From the NCBI RefSeq assembly GCF_000169155.1, contig NZ_AAWL01000001.1, positions 1 through 64,000 on the forward strand: 64,000 bases of DNA. The letters run 5' to 3'. Below, piece by piece: positions 19,194-27,361 of the stretch. Under the pieces are notes generated by a model. It made no database searches. It was not told the origin of the DNA and was given only the letters and a program-made list of their open reading frames with translations. This DNA comes from Thermosinus carboxydivorans Nor1 (GTDB taxonomy: Bacteria > Bacillota > Negativicutes > Sporomusales > Thermosinaceae). Within the stretch, counting starts at the first letter, position 1. Each line of letters begins with the position of its first letter. The translations under genes and the position numbers were made by a program.

Positions 19194-19741
19194 AAAACCA
19201 CCTCTGATTTTTGTACGGCCCGGCGCAGCTTGTCACGGGCATGATTGATACGGGATTTCACGGTCCCTAAGGGAATATCAAGCATCGCGGCAATTTCATC
19301 ATAAGCCAATCCCTCAATCTCCCTTAGTACCAATACCGCCCGGTGTTCAGGGGGCAGTTCGGCTAACAGTTTCGCCATCATCGCCTCCCCTTCCCGTTTT
19401 TCGGCAGCGGTTTCCGGCGTTTCTCCCTGATAGAACAGCTCAGCGGCATCGTCAATGGGTACAAATTGTTTGTCTTTTGCGCCTTTTTTATAATTAATAC
19501 TGGTATTGACAGCAATCCGCACAAGCCAGCCGTAAAAAGCCTCTTCAGCTTTTAAGGCGCTGATGGCTTTAAAGGCTTTGATAAAAGTATCCTGGGCAAT
19601 ATCCTCGGCATCCTCGCGTCTGCCCACGATACCGTAAGCCACCGCAAATATCCGGCCCCGATAGAATTCCACCAGCTTGCCGAAAGCCGCTTTATCACCG
19701 GACCGCGCTTTACTCACCCATGCTTTTACATCTTTATCCAA
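19190..19741 (-). CDS. ECF-type RNA polymerase sigma factor
   Basis: 183 residues of the SigW/RpoE class. Region 2 includes AYGIVGRREDAEDIAQDTFIKAF-type sequence (about 35-57) and region 4 contains LREIEGLAYDEIAAMLDIPL and GTVKSRINHARDKLRR. The only supported start is TTG 19741 behind GGGTGAAACA. It directs transcription of envelope genes, probably including its own operon (anti-sigma factor, solenoid protein, possibly dedA). The PAP2 phosphatase gene 14 bases upstream is on the same strand. Confidence 0.92.
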   Translation of the reverse strand: MDKDVKAWVSKARSGDKAAFGKLVEFYRGRIFAVAYGIVGRREDAEDIAQDTFIKAFKAISALKAEEAFYGWLVRIAVNTSINYKKGAKDKQFVPIDDAAELFYQGETPETAAEKREGEAMMAKLLAELPPEHRAVLVLREIEGLAYDEIAAMLDIPLGTVKSRINHARDKLRRAVQKSEVVL

Positions 19742-19755
19742 AATGTTTCACCCGG

Positions 19756-20361
19756 CTAACGGTTATTAACTTTTTCTAACCTCGCAATAGGCAGTTTGGC
19801 CTCAATCATATGCCAAAGAGTAAATAACAAAGCAGCCGGTTTTTCGAGTATCGCCTTATTTCGCTCCACAATCCAGCTGCTAATCAGCCCAACCAGCATT
19901 CCGCCCAAAATATCGCTTGGGTAGTGAAGACCGACATAAACACGGGATAAAGCCACCAGACCGGCAAACAGCATTAGCGCCTTGCCGCCCACAACATGTC
20001 CCATCAGACTACCGGCGATTGAAAACGCTCCTGCCGCATGGTCGCTCGGAAAAGACGGATCTTCAGAAACAGGCAGCAACCGGTTGACCGGATTGTGCAC
20101 ATATGGGCGTTCACGGAACCAGGCGTGACAAATTATCTGGTTAATACCGAGCGCCAGCAGCGCGGAAAAAAAGGCATACATCGCCCGTCGGCGGTTTTGT
20201 TCCACTTCGTCTTTAGAACCCCCGCCGAACCATAAACCTATTAGATAGATGCCAAATACCGCCGGACCATATTGCGAAATAGCCATCATCGCTTTATCAA
20301 GCCAAATCCAATGACCGGCGAAACTGTTAATAAGCTTTAGTAGCATATTATCGTAAAACAT
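19756..20361 (-). CDS. PAP2-family phosphatase, BcrC-like
   Basis: 201 residues, six predicted helices, with the three phosphatase motifs: HAWFRERP, PSFPSDHA and SRVYVGLHYPSD. BcrC-type members dephosphorylate undecaprenyl pyrophosphate and recycle the lipid carrier for wall synthesis at the outer face of the membrane. Start ATG 20361 follows AAAGGGGGAAAAA. Its position ahead of an envelope-stress sigma factor fits, since such genes are often sigma targets in Firmicutes. Exact lipid substrate is inferred. Confidence 0.85.
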   Translation of the reverse strand: MFYDNMLLKLINSFAGHWIWLDKAMMAISQYGPAVFGIYLIGLWFGGGSKDEVEQNRRRAMYAFFSALLALGINQIICHAWFRERPYVHNPVNRLLPVSEDPSFPSDHAAGAFSIAGSLMGHVVGGKALMLFAGLVALSRVYVGLHYPSDILGGMLVGLISSWIVERNKAILEKPAALLFTLWHMIEAKLPIARLEKVNNR

Positions 20362-20455
20362 GTTTTTCCCCCTTTTATTAGTCTTTCACCATTTAAGACC
20401 GAAGTAAGTTTAAAAAAGTTCACGAAAACAAGATATTTTTGCTGGTATATTATGT

Positions 20456-20490
20456 AAAACGCCCTGCCGGGAATCCCGTCAGGGCGTTTA
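20456..20490 (-). terminator. gyrA terminator
   Basis: Stem AAACGCCCTG / CAGGGCGTTT with an additional inner CCGGGA/TCCCG pairing lies 18 bases after the gyrA stop; T-rich on the minus strand. Confidence 0.8.
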
Positions 20491-20507
20491 CCTTATACAA
20501 GTCTATT

Positions 20508-22942
20508 TTAATCACTATCCGATTTTTTGTCTACGGCCGCCAGGGCAACAACACGATCATTTTCACCCACGCTCATAACCTTGACGCCTTGTGTATTGCG
20601 GCCGGTGACCGAGATTTCATCCACCTTGGTGCGAATAACAACGCCGTCGCCGGTGATAAGCATCAGTTCCTGGCCCGGGCGCACTACTTTAAGACCGATG
20701 ACTTTACCGGTCTTCTCGGTAATCTTGTTGTTAATAAGGCCTTTGCCGCCGCGCGATTGCTGACGATACTCCTCAACCGGCGTACGTTTGCCATAGCCGG
20801 CCTCGGTTACAGTCAGTACATGGCCGTCTTTTTTCACCGTATCCATGCCGACAACGACGTCACCATCCCGCAGAGTAATACCCTTAACGCCGTGAGCGGT
20901 GCGGCCCATAACCCGCACCTGGCTTTCCGGGAAGTTGATGGCCATACCGTCGCGGGTACCGAGCAGGATATGCTGTTCGCCGTTGGTCAGTTTGACGTCA
21001 ATCAGCTCGTCATCCTCATCCAGCGTCAGAGCAATCAGGCCAATTTTCCGAGCCGTGTCAAACTCTAAAAGCTCGGTCTTTTTGACAATGCCCTTCTTGG
21101 TGGCCATGAAGAGATATCGGTTGGCGCTGAATCCTTGATGGGAATAACAGCAGTGATTTTTTCGTCTTTTTCCATCGGCAGGAGGTTGATGATGGCCGAG
21201 CCTTTGGCCGTGCGCCCGGCGTCGGGCAGTTCATAGCCCTTTAGGCGGTATACCCGGCCTTTGTTGGTAAAGAAGAGGATATTATGGTGGGTAGTCGCCA
21301 CGAATAAATGCTCCACAAAGTCCTCTTCTTTGGTACCCATGCCGGTTACGCCTCGGCCGCCCCGCCGCTGGCTGCGGTAGGTGTCGACCGGCAGGCGCTT
21401 GACATACCCCTGGTGGGTAATGGTGATGACGATGTCCTCATTGGCGATGAGATCCTCGACCTCCAGTTTGGACACATCGCTGGTAATAACCGTGCGGCGT
21501 GCATCGCCGAAGCGCTTTTTCACGTCCAGCAGCTCGTCCTTAATGATGCCCATAACTTTGCGTTCGTCCGCCAAAACGGCCTCCAGCCATTCGATGGTTT
21601 CAAGGACGTCCTTGTACTCCTCTTCGATTTTTTCTCGCTCCAGGCCGGTAAGGCGTTGGAGACGCATGTCGAGGATGGCCTGCGCCTGCTTCTCGCTGAG
21701 CGCAAACTTGGCGATTAGCGCGTCACGGGCAATTTCCGGCGTTCGCGACTGGCGGATGGTGGTAATAACCTCGTCCAGGTGGTCAAGGGCGATTTTGAGG
21801 CCTTCCAAGATATGGGCCCGCGCCCGCGCCTTTTCCAGTTCGAACTTGGTGCGCCGGATGATGACGTCTTTCTGGTGCTCCAGATAGTAGTGGAGCATGT
21901 CGCGCAAGTTGAGGATGCGTGGCCGGCCGTCCACCAGGGCCAGCATGATCACGCCGAAGGTTTCCTGAAGCTGGGTGTGTTTATAGAGCTGATTTAAAAT
22001 GACGTCGGCATTGACGTCACGCCGCAGTTCGATAACAACGCGCATGCCGGTGCGGTCGCTTTCGTCCCGCAGGTCGGTTATGCCGTCGATGGTCTTGTCT
22101 CGCACCAGGTTAGCAATGGTTTCCACCAGTTTTGCCTTATTGACCTGATAGGGAATTTCCGTAACCACAATCCGGTGCTTACCGCTGGACATCTTTTCCA
22201 CGCGGGCCTGGGCCCGCATCTTGATGACGCCGCGGCCGGTAGTATAAGCCTGTTTGATGCCGTCCCGCCCGAGAATAAGGCCGCCGGTCGGGAAATCAGG
22301 GCCCTTGATGGCCATCATAAGCTCTTTAACCGATACCTCGGGGTTGTCAATCATCATTACCAGGGCATCCACCACTTCGCCCAGGTTATGCGGGGGAATA
22401 TTGGTGGCCATGCCGACAGCAATGCCAGCCGAACCGTTAACCAGCAGATTGGGAATTTTCGCCGGCAGTACGGTCGGCTCTTTGAGCGACTCGTCATAGT
22501 TGGGAACAAAATCTACCGTGTCCTTGTCAATATCAGCCAGCATTTCCTCGGCGATGCGGGACATGCGCACTTCGGTGTAACGCATGGCCGCCGCCGCATC
22601 CCCGTCTACCGATCCGAAATTCCCATGGCCGTCAATGAGCGGATAGCGGGTAGAAAAATCCTGGGCCATCCGCACGATGGCGTCGTAGACTGAACTGTCG
22701 CCATGGGGATGGTATTTACCTAAAACTTCCCCCACAATACGGGCTGACTTTTTATAAGGCTTGTTTGGCGTCATGCCCGCTTCATGCATGGCGTACAGAA
22801 TGCGGCGGTGCACCGGCTTTAAGCCGTCGCGCACGTCCGGCAGGGCCCGCATGACAATGACGCTCATAGCATAGTCAATATAGGAGTTTTTCATTTCCTC
22901 CTCTATGCGCACAGGCAACACTTTGCCTAAGCCAAAATCCAC
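20508..22942 (-). CDS. gyrA: DNA gyrase subunit A, frameshifted in this sequence
   Basis: The protein matches GyrA throughout (about 810 residues): [20 protein letters not shown] near the start, the catalytic Tyr in [12 protein letters not shown] and the GyrA box QRRGGRG, followed by the beta-pinwheel C-terminal domain. The frame breaks at about 21130: one T is missing (GAT-TC-AGC where GAT-TTC-AGC restores [16 protein letters not shown]). The break lies inside the C-terminal domain. GyrA is essential, so sequencing or assembly error is the best explanation. The start is GTG 22942 behind GGGAGGTGAAAAT. No gyrB is next to it; the upstream neighbour is divergent ytaF. Confidence 0.93.
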
Positions 22943-23120
22943 ATTTTCACCTCCCAATGCGCAAAAATACCTCAAACATATATCATTTCCTTATCTATGT
23001 AAAAAATTCCTGCCGCGCCGCTTGTCGCCGGACAAGCAGCCCATAGTTACCAAATGCCAGTCTCGACCATATATTAACGTGAAAGAGTGCTTAAGTTTAC
23101 CTTAGGAGGCTGAGCAGGCT

Positions 23121-23765
23121 ATGGATATGGGATTATTTTATGTTATTTTGCTTGGGGTCGCCGTCAGCATCGACGGTTTTGTTGCCGGCGTAGCCTACGG
23201 CCTAAAAAACATCAGAATGCCGGTCAAATCGCTGGCGGTTATTGGCGTTGTCACCGCCGTCATGACCGGGTTCGCCATGCTGAGCGCCTATGTATTCAGC
23301 CGCTTTATCGCTACCGACATCGCCATTATCCTTGGCGCAGTGCTGTTAATCCTGCTGGGTCTATGGAGCCTCTTCCAGCAGTACTTAACCAAAGACGTCC
23401 CGTCCTATGAAGCTGACGGCGAAGTTACCGCCCGTAAACTCACTTTCTCCATCGGCCGCCTAGTGATTAGCATTATGGCCAAGCCGGAAACCGCCGACGT
23501 CGACCGTCTTGGCTATATCAGCACCCTGGAAGCCGTCTTCCTCGGCATCGCCGTGGGCTTAGACGCCATGGTCGGCACCTTTGCCGCCGCTCTCATGGGT
23601 GTATTGCCGCTCTATACCCCGGTGGAGGTGGGCGTCATCCACATCCTGTGCGTCGCCAGCGGCTGCTATTCGTCGGCGCGCTTTGTCTCCGACCGTCTGA
23701 AAAAACGCTTTCCCTACCTGCCTGGTACGCTGCTGATCATCCTCGGCCTCATCCGGCTGGCCTAA
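23121..23765 (+). CDS. ytaF: YtaF-type sporulation membrane protein
   Basis: 214 residues with six predicted helices, in the YtaF/MntP superfamily. The repeats LGVAVSIDGFVAGVAYGLK and LGIAVGLDAMVGTFAAALMG each carry the acidic residue typical of these cation-efflux-like proteins. YtaF is annotated as a sporulation membrane protein in Bacillus, but its biochemical role is not settled. The start ATG 23121 follows TTAGGAGGCTGAGCAGGCT. It is divergent from gyrA and has its own terminator. Confidence 0.82.
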   Translation: MDMGLFYVILLGVAVSIDGFVAGVAYGLKNIRMPVKSLAVIGVVTAVMTGFAMLSAYVFSRFIATDIAIILGAVLLILLGLWSLFQQYLTKDVPSYEADGEVTARKLTFSIGRLVISIMAKPETADVDRLGYISTLEAVFLGIAVGLDAMVGTFAAALMGVLPLYTPVEVGVIHILCVASGCYSSARFVSDRLKKRFPYLPGTLLIILGLIRLA

Positions 23766-23783
23766 CATAAACCGCCATTAGCG

Positions 23784-23822
23784 CGCAGGTGGACCGTCGT
23801 GACCGTCCGCCTGATTTTTTTA
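23784..23822 (+). terminator. ytaF terminator
   Basis: Stem CAGGTGGAC / GTCCGCCTG (one G-T pair) followed by seven T, starting 20 bases after the stop codon. Confidence 0.75.
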
Positions 23823-23894
23823 TCGCCTCTTAACATTTTATGGACATACTACTACAATAATAAATAAGTATATATACTTAGCGGAGGTTTCATA

Positions 23895-24962
23895 ATGTTT
23901 CGCATCCTTACCATCAATCCCGGATCCACATCCACCAAAATCGGCATTTATGAAGACACGCGCGAGGTACTGGCGCAAAACCTGAGCCACAGCGCCGACG
24001 AACTTGCCGAATTCCCCACCATCACCGACCAGTTTGATTACCGCCTGGGAAAAATCATGGACTTTCTCGCAGCGCAAAACCTCTCCCCCCGCGACTTTGC
24101 TGCCATTGTCGGCCGGGGCGGTCTTCTCAAGCCCATGGTTAGCGGTACATATCTAATTAATGAAGCCATGCTCGACGACCTCAAACACAGTCGGTACGGC
24201 GCCCATGCCTCCAACTTAGGCGCCATTTTGGCGGCCATGCTGGCCAAAGAAGCCGGCTGCCCTGCCTATATTGTCGACCCCGTCGTCGTCGATGAACTCG
24301 AGCCGGTAGCTCGCATCACCGGCCGGCCGGAAATCGAGCGCCGCAGCATTTTTCACGCTCTCAACCAAAAGGCGGTGGCCAAGCGCTTCGCCAAGAGCAT
24401 CAACCGCCCTTACGAAGAACTTAACCTCATTGTCGCCCATCTCGGCGGCGGCATCTCGGTCGGTTGCCACAAACAAGGGCGAGTGGTGGAAGTCAATAAT
24501 GCCCTGGACGGCGAAGGACCCTTTTCGCCCGAACGGGCTGGCACCATGCCGGCCGGCCAATTTGCCGACCTTATCCTGAGTGAAGGCCTGCGGCGGGAAA
24601 TGGTCGCCAAAATGCTGGCCGGCAAAGGCGGTCTTGTCGCCCACCTCGGCACCAATGACGCCCGCGAAGTAGAAAAGCGTATCGCGCAAGGGGATAAGGA
24701 AGCCAAATTGGTCTATGACGCCATGATTTATCAGGTGGCGCGCGCCATCGCTGCCGCCGCCGTGCCGGTATGCGGCAAAGTGGATCACATCCTGCTTACC
24801 GGCGGCATCGCGTACTCCAAATACCTGACTGGCAAACTGGAAGAATATATCGGCTTCATCGCCCCCATCGTCGTCCTGCCCGGCGAAAACGAACTGCAGG
24901 CCTTGGCCGAAGGCGCCTACCGCGTCCTTACCGGCGAAGAACAGGCCAAAGAATACCGGTAG
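23895..24962 (+). CDS. buk: Butyrate kinase
   Basis: 355 residues, the usual length, from the ASKHA acetate/butyrate kinase family. Motifs: ILTINPGSTSTKIGIY at the N-terminus, VAHLGGGISVG, and LTGGIAYSK for the second nucleotide-binding segment. It interconverts butyryl phosphate and ADP with butyrate and ATP. No phosphotransbutyrylase gene is adjacent, so the exact acid (butyrate, isobutyrate or other branched acid) is uncertain. Start ATG 23895 follows GCGGAGGTTTCATA. It is a single-gene unit ended by a strong terminator. Confidence 0.92.
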   Translation: MFRILTINPGSTSTKIGIYEDTREVLAQNLSHSADELAEFPTITDQFDYRLGKIMDFLAAQNLSPRDFAAIVGRGGLLKPMVSGTYLINEAMLDDLKHSRYGAHASNLGAILAAMLAKEAGCPAYIVDPVVVDELEPVARITGRPEIERRSIFHALNQKAVAKRFAKSINRPYEELNLIVAHLGGGISVGCHKQGRVVEVNNALDGEGPFSPERAGTMPAGQFADLILSEGLRREMVAKMLAGKGGLVAHLGTNDAREVEKRIAQGDKEAKLVYDAMIYQVARAIAAAAVPVCGKVDHILLTGGIAYSKYLTGKLEEYIGFIAPIVVLPGENELQALAEGAYRVLTGEEQAKEYR

Positions 24963-24970
24963 CAAGCGCC

Positions 24971-25008
24971 AAAGACCCTGTATGCCAAAACTGGCATACA
25001 GGGTCTTT
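24971..25008. terminator. Bidirectional terminator between buk and tauE-like gene
   Basis: A perfect 16-bp stem AAAGACCCTGTATGCC / GGCATACAGGGTCTTT with a 6-base loop separates the convergent genes. Confidence 0.9.
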
Positions 25009-25033
25009 CGTTTATGCTGTTACCTTATACAGC

Positions 25034-25816
25034 CTAGAGATGGAAACGAGACAAAACCTTGGCCGCCTGAGGCGCGATGTACGGCCATAGGCCTGAACCG
25101 GCCATCATCAAACCGCTTACCGAGATAACGGCTAGACCAATGCGCCGGAAATGGGCAGCATCCAGCCGGGAAAAAAGTTTTTCTCCAAGCCAAAAGCCAA
25201 TAAGCAAGCCTGGTAAGGCCAAGACCATCGGAGCCACTAGCTTCGAAAGCTGCACGCCGCCGATTATCACCGACATAAGAAACGACGCCGAGTTACCCAA
25301 TAGGAAATATCGAGCCAGATTGGCACGGAGTATATCCTTGTTTTCCCCTTCGTTCATATAGTACAGGACGACCGGCGGACCGTTAAGACTGGTCGTAGAA
25401 GCAAGGAAACCGCTGATGAGCCCCGTGACCGCCTTGGCCAGGCCATGCCGCCTGATATTAAGGCGGATATTAGCGTTCATCGCCGCCGTGGCCGCCAGCA
25501 GCACGATGCCGATGAACAATTTGAGGGCGCTGTCGCTGATATAGCGCAGCACAATAGCGCCCGGCAACGCGCCCACCAAACTAGCTAAAAAGATTGGCAT
25601 GACGCTGGCAACCCGGCCCACGTGCCAGGTCTTTACCGTCAACGCCGCCTTGATAATCAGCCCGGAAAAAAGAATAAACAGCACCACTTCTTTGGGGTTC
25701 ATCGCGAAAGCCAGCAGGGGAGCAGCGGCAAGGGCATAACCAAAGCCGGTCAACGTCTGGAGGAAACCGGCAAAGACGACGACGGCAAAGATATAAAGAG
25801 TGCTTAACGTAAACAT
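25034..25816 (-). CDS. TauE/SafE-family anion permease
   Basis: 260 residues, about 8 helices, in the TauE/SafE (DUF81) family of sulfite/organosulfonate or carboxylate exporters. The conserved segments AGFLQTLTGFGYALAAAPLLA and STTSLNGPPVVLYYMNEG are present. The start ATG 25816 follows GGAGGGTATGC. It is monocistronic and its substrate cannot be inferred from neighbours. Confidence 0.85.
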   Translation of the reverse strand: MFTLSTLYIFAVVVFAGFLQTLTGFGYALAAAPLLAFAMNPKEVVLFILFSGLIIKAALTVKTWHVGRVASVMPIFLASLVGALPGAIVLRYISDSALKLFIGIVLLAATAAMNANIRLNIRRHGLAKAVTGLISGFLASTTSLNGPPVVLYYMNEGENKDILRANLARYFLLGNSASFLMSVIIGGVQLSKLVAPMVLALPGLLIGFWLGEKLFSRLDAAHFRRIGLAVISVSGLMMAGSGLWPYIAPQAAKVLSRFHL

Positions 25817-26251
25817 GCATACCCTCCGGAAGAATATTAAAAAATTCAGACACTACTTTTTATATCTTAACGCGTTTTTCCCGTTTTATAAATACCCCAC
25901 CGCAGGCGTAAACAGCCGTCTCAGTGTAATATTGCCGTCATTACCGGCAAAATCCACCGCTGTTTGCTCCACGGCCGGTTCTTTATCTGCGCCTATTCAG
26001 CCTGCGCGGCTGCTTTACGGGAATTTTGTAAGTCTCATGGTAAAGGATTACCACTGGCAGCAGCCGAGGCATATTATATTTATGCAATCCGTCTCATTTA
26101 TTTCATTCGTAAGAAAACGACACTTTTAACAAAGTCAAGGTATATCTCACCAGCTTTAATGACGTTGCAAAACCTTATAAGTATTAAAAGTAATTGCATA
26201 TTCAAACAAATTAAGTTATAATTATACAAAGTTAAAAAAGGGGGGCTGTCG
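25817..26251. other. Gap with argA promoter and an unrecognised open-frame remnant
   Basis: No complete gene is seen. On the plus strand TTGCAT-N17-TATAAT (26194-26199/26217-26222) is a good promoter for the acetyltransferase gene. On the minus strand 25886-25998 is an open frame without a start codon whose composition looks coding (it ends RRLFTPAVGYL) and may be the tail of a decayed gene. I do not recognise its family. Confidence 0.4.
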
Positions 26252-26707
26252 ATGCTGGTTCGTAAAGCGACCTTTCATGATGTCGAAGCTATGCATCAGA
26301 TCATTAATCACTATGCGGAAAAAAGACTGATGCTGGCCCGTTCGCGCAACACGCTGTATGAAACGCTGCGCGACTTCGTAGTCGCCGAAGAAGCCGGGCG
26401 AATTATCGGCGTAGGCGCACTTCACCTGATATGGGACGCGTTGGCAGAAGTGCGCTCGCTGGCCGTAGCGCCCGAAGCCACCGGCAGGGGAGTAGGACGG
26501 CGGATAGTGGAAACTTTGAGCGAAGAAGCTAAAGAACTTGGCGTTAAAACTTTATTTGCCCTGACATACCAGCGCGAATTTTTTGAACGCTTGGGTTTCC
26601 ATGAAGTGCCCAAAGAAAAATTACTGCATAAAGTCTGGAAAGAATGCATAAATTGCCCCAAGTTTCCCAATTGCGACGAGATTGCCGTGGTCAAAAATAT
26701 TGAGTAA
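26252..26707 (+). CDS. argA: Short ArgA-type N-acetyltransferase (GNAT)
   Basis: 151 residues, a single GNAT domain with the acetyl-CoA loop in RSLAVAPEATGRGVGRRIVE and a C-terminal Cys-rich tail (ECINCPKFPNCDE) that is typical of stand-alone N-acetylglutamate synthases in anaerobes. It would acetylate glutamate with acetyl-CoA for arginine synthesis. The start ATG 26252 follows GGGGGGCTGTCG. No other arginine gene is in the window, so the assignment rests on sequence pattern; another small-molecule acetyltransferase is possible. Confidence 0.7.
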   Translation: MLVRKATFHDVEAMHQIINHYAEKRLMLARSRNTLYETLRDFVVAEEAGRIIGVGALHLIWDALAEVRSLAVAPEATGRGVGRRIVETLSEEAKELGVKTLFALTYQREFFERLGFHEVPKEKLLHKVWKECINCPKFPNCDEIAVVKNIE

Positions 26708-26826
26708 ATAAGATCCCCAATAAGACCTTTGTCCTGGTAAAACAGCAATACCTTAAATAGTTCTTGTTCCATTTACCCTGTCAGTGGTAGAATGAAATTG
26801 TACTACTGAAAAGGGTCGGTGATTCC

Positions 26827-27300
26827 ATGAGCAACGAGGAATTACTTTCAACTCTTCGCTCGATTATTAAAGAAGAATTAAGCCCAATTAATAACCGCCT
26901 GGACAAAATTGAATCTCGTCTGGACAAAATCGAGTCTCGCTTGGACAAAGTTGAATCTCGCCTGGACAAAGTTGAATCTCGCCTCGACAAAGTTGAATCT
27001 CGCTTGGACAAAGTTGAATCTCGTCTGGACATACTGGAAACCCGGTTGGAGAACCTTGAAGGCCAAGTAAAAGAGAACACTGATTTTATTGAAGTATTGC
27101 TCCATCGCACCGAAGAATTGAACGCCCAAATGCATAACCTATCCATCAATGTCGACAAACTTTGTGGCCAGGTAACCACTATCCAGACCAATATGGCCAC
27201 CAAAGAGGATATTGCCCGCATGGAATATAAAATTAGTTTTCTCAACGACCGCTTGTTAAATCAGGAATACGAAATCCATCGCCTCAAAGCGGCCAAATAA
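26827..27300 (+). CDS. Coiled-coil protein with tandem heptad repeats
   Basis: 157 residues, soluble. After a 23-residue head come six nearly identical heptads RLDKIES/RLDKVES, then RLDILET and RLENLEG, and a longer less regular coiled coil to the C-terminus. It should form a rod-like homo-oligomer. No enzymatic motif, signal peptide or membrane helix is visible. The start is ATG 26827; a terminator follows the stop codon directly. Function unknown; similar repeat proteins are often annotated only as hypothetical. The heptads are encoded by identical 21-base DNA units. Confidence 0.75.
   Translation: MSNEELLSTLRSIIKEELSPINNRLDKIESRLDKIESRLDKVESRLDKVESRLDKVESRLDKVESRLDILETRLENLEGQVKENTDFIEVLLHRTEELNAQMHNLSINVDKLCGQVTTIQTNMATKEDIARMEYKISFLNDRLLNQEYEIHRLKAAK
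26896..27021 (+). repeat. 21-base tandem repeat (six units) inside coiled-coil gene
   Basis: Six head-to-tail 21-base units of the form CG(C/T)(C/T)TGGACAAA(G/A)T(T/C)GA(A/G)TCT, each coding one heptad. DNA identity exceeds what the protein requires, suggesting recent expansion by slippage or unequal exchange. Confidence 0.9.
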
Positions 27301-27302
27301 GC

Positions 27303-27332
27303 AAAGTCCCGGTTTTGTCCGGGACTTTTTTA
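27303..27332 (+). terminator. Terminator of coiled-coil gene
   Basis: Stem AAGTCCCGG / CCGGGACTT followed by a T run, immediately after the stop codon. Confidence 0.85.
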
Positions 27333-27361
27333 CTACGAACAGAACCGCCAAATCCGCCGTT

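Noticed and set aside
20508..21107. A separate protein made from the second part of gyrA.
   Set aside because: It is simply the rest of the GyrA C-terminal domain after a one-base frameshift; no ribosome site precedes it.
25964..26221. An 85-codon plus-strand frame upstream of the argA-type gene.
   Set aside because: Overlaps the argA promoter, has no ribosome site, and its 3' part is low-complexity AT-rich sequence.
26896..27021. CRISPR-like repeats.
   Set aside because: Units are contiguous without spacers and encode protein heptads in frame.
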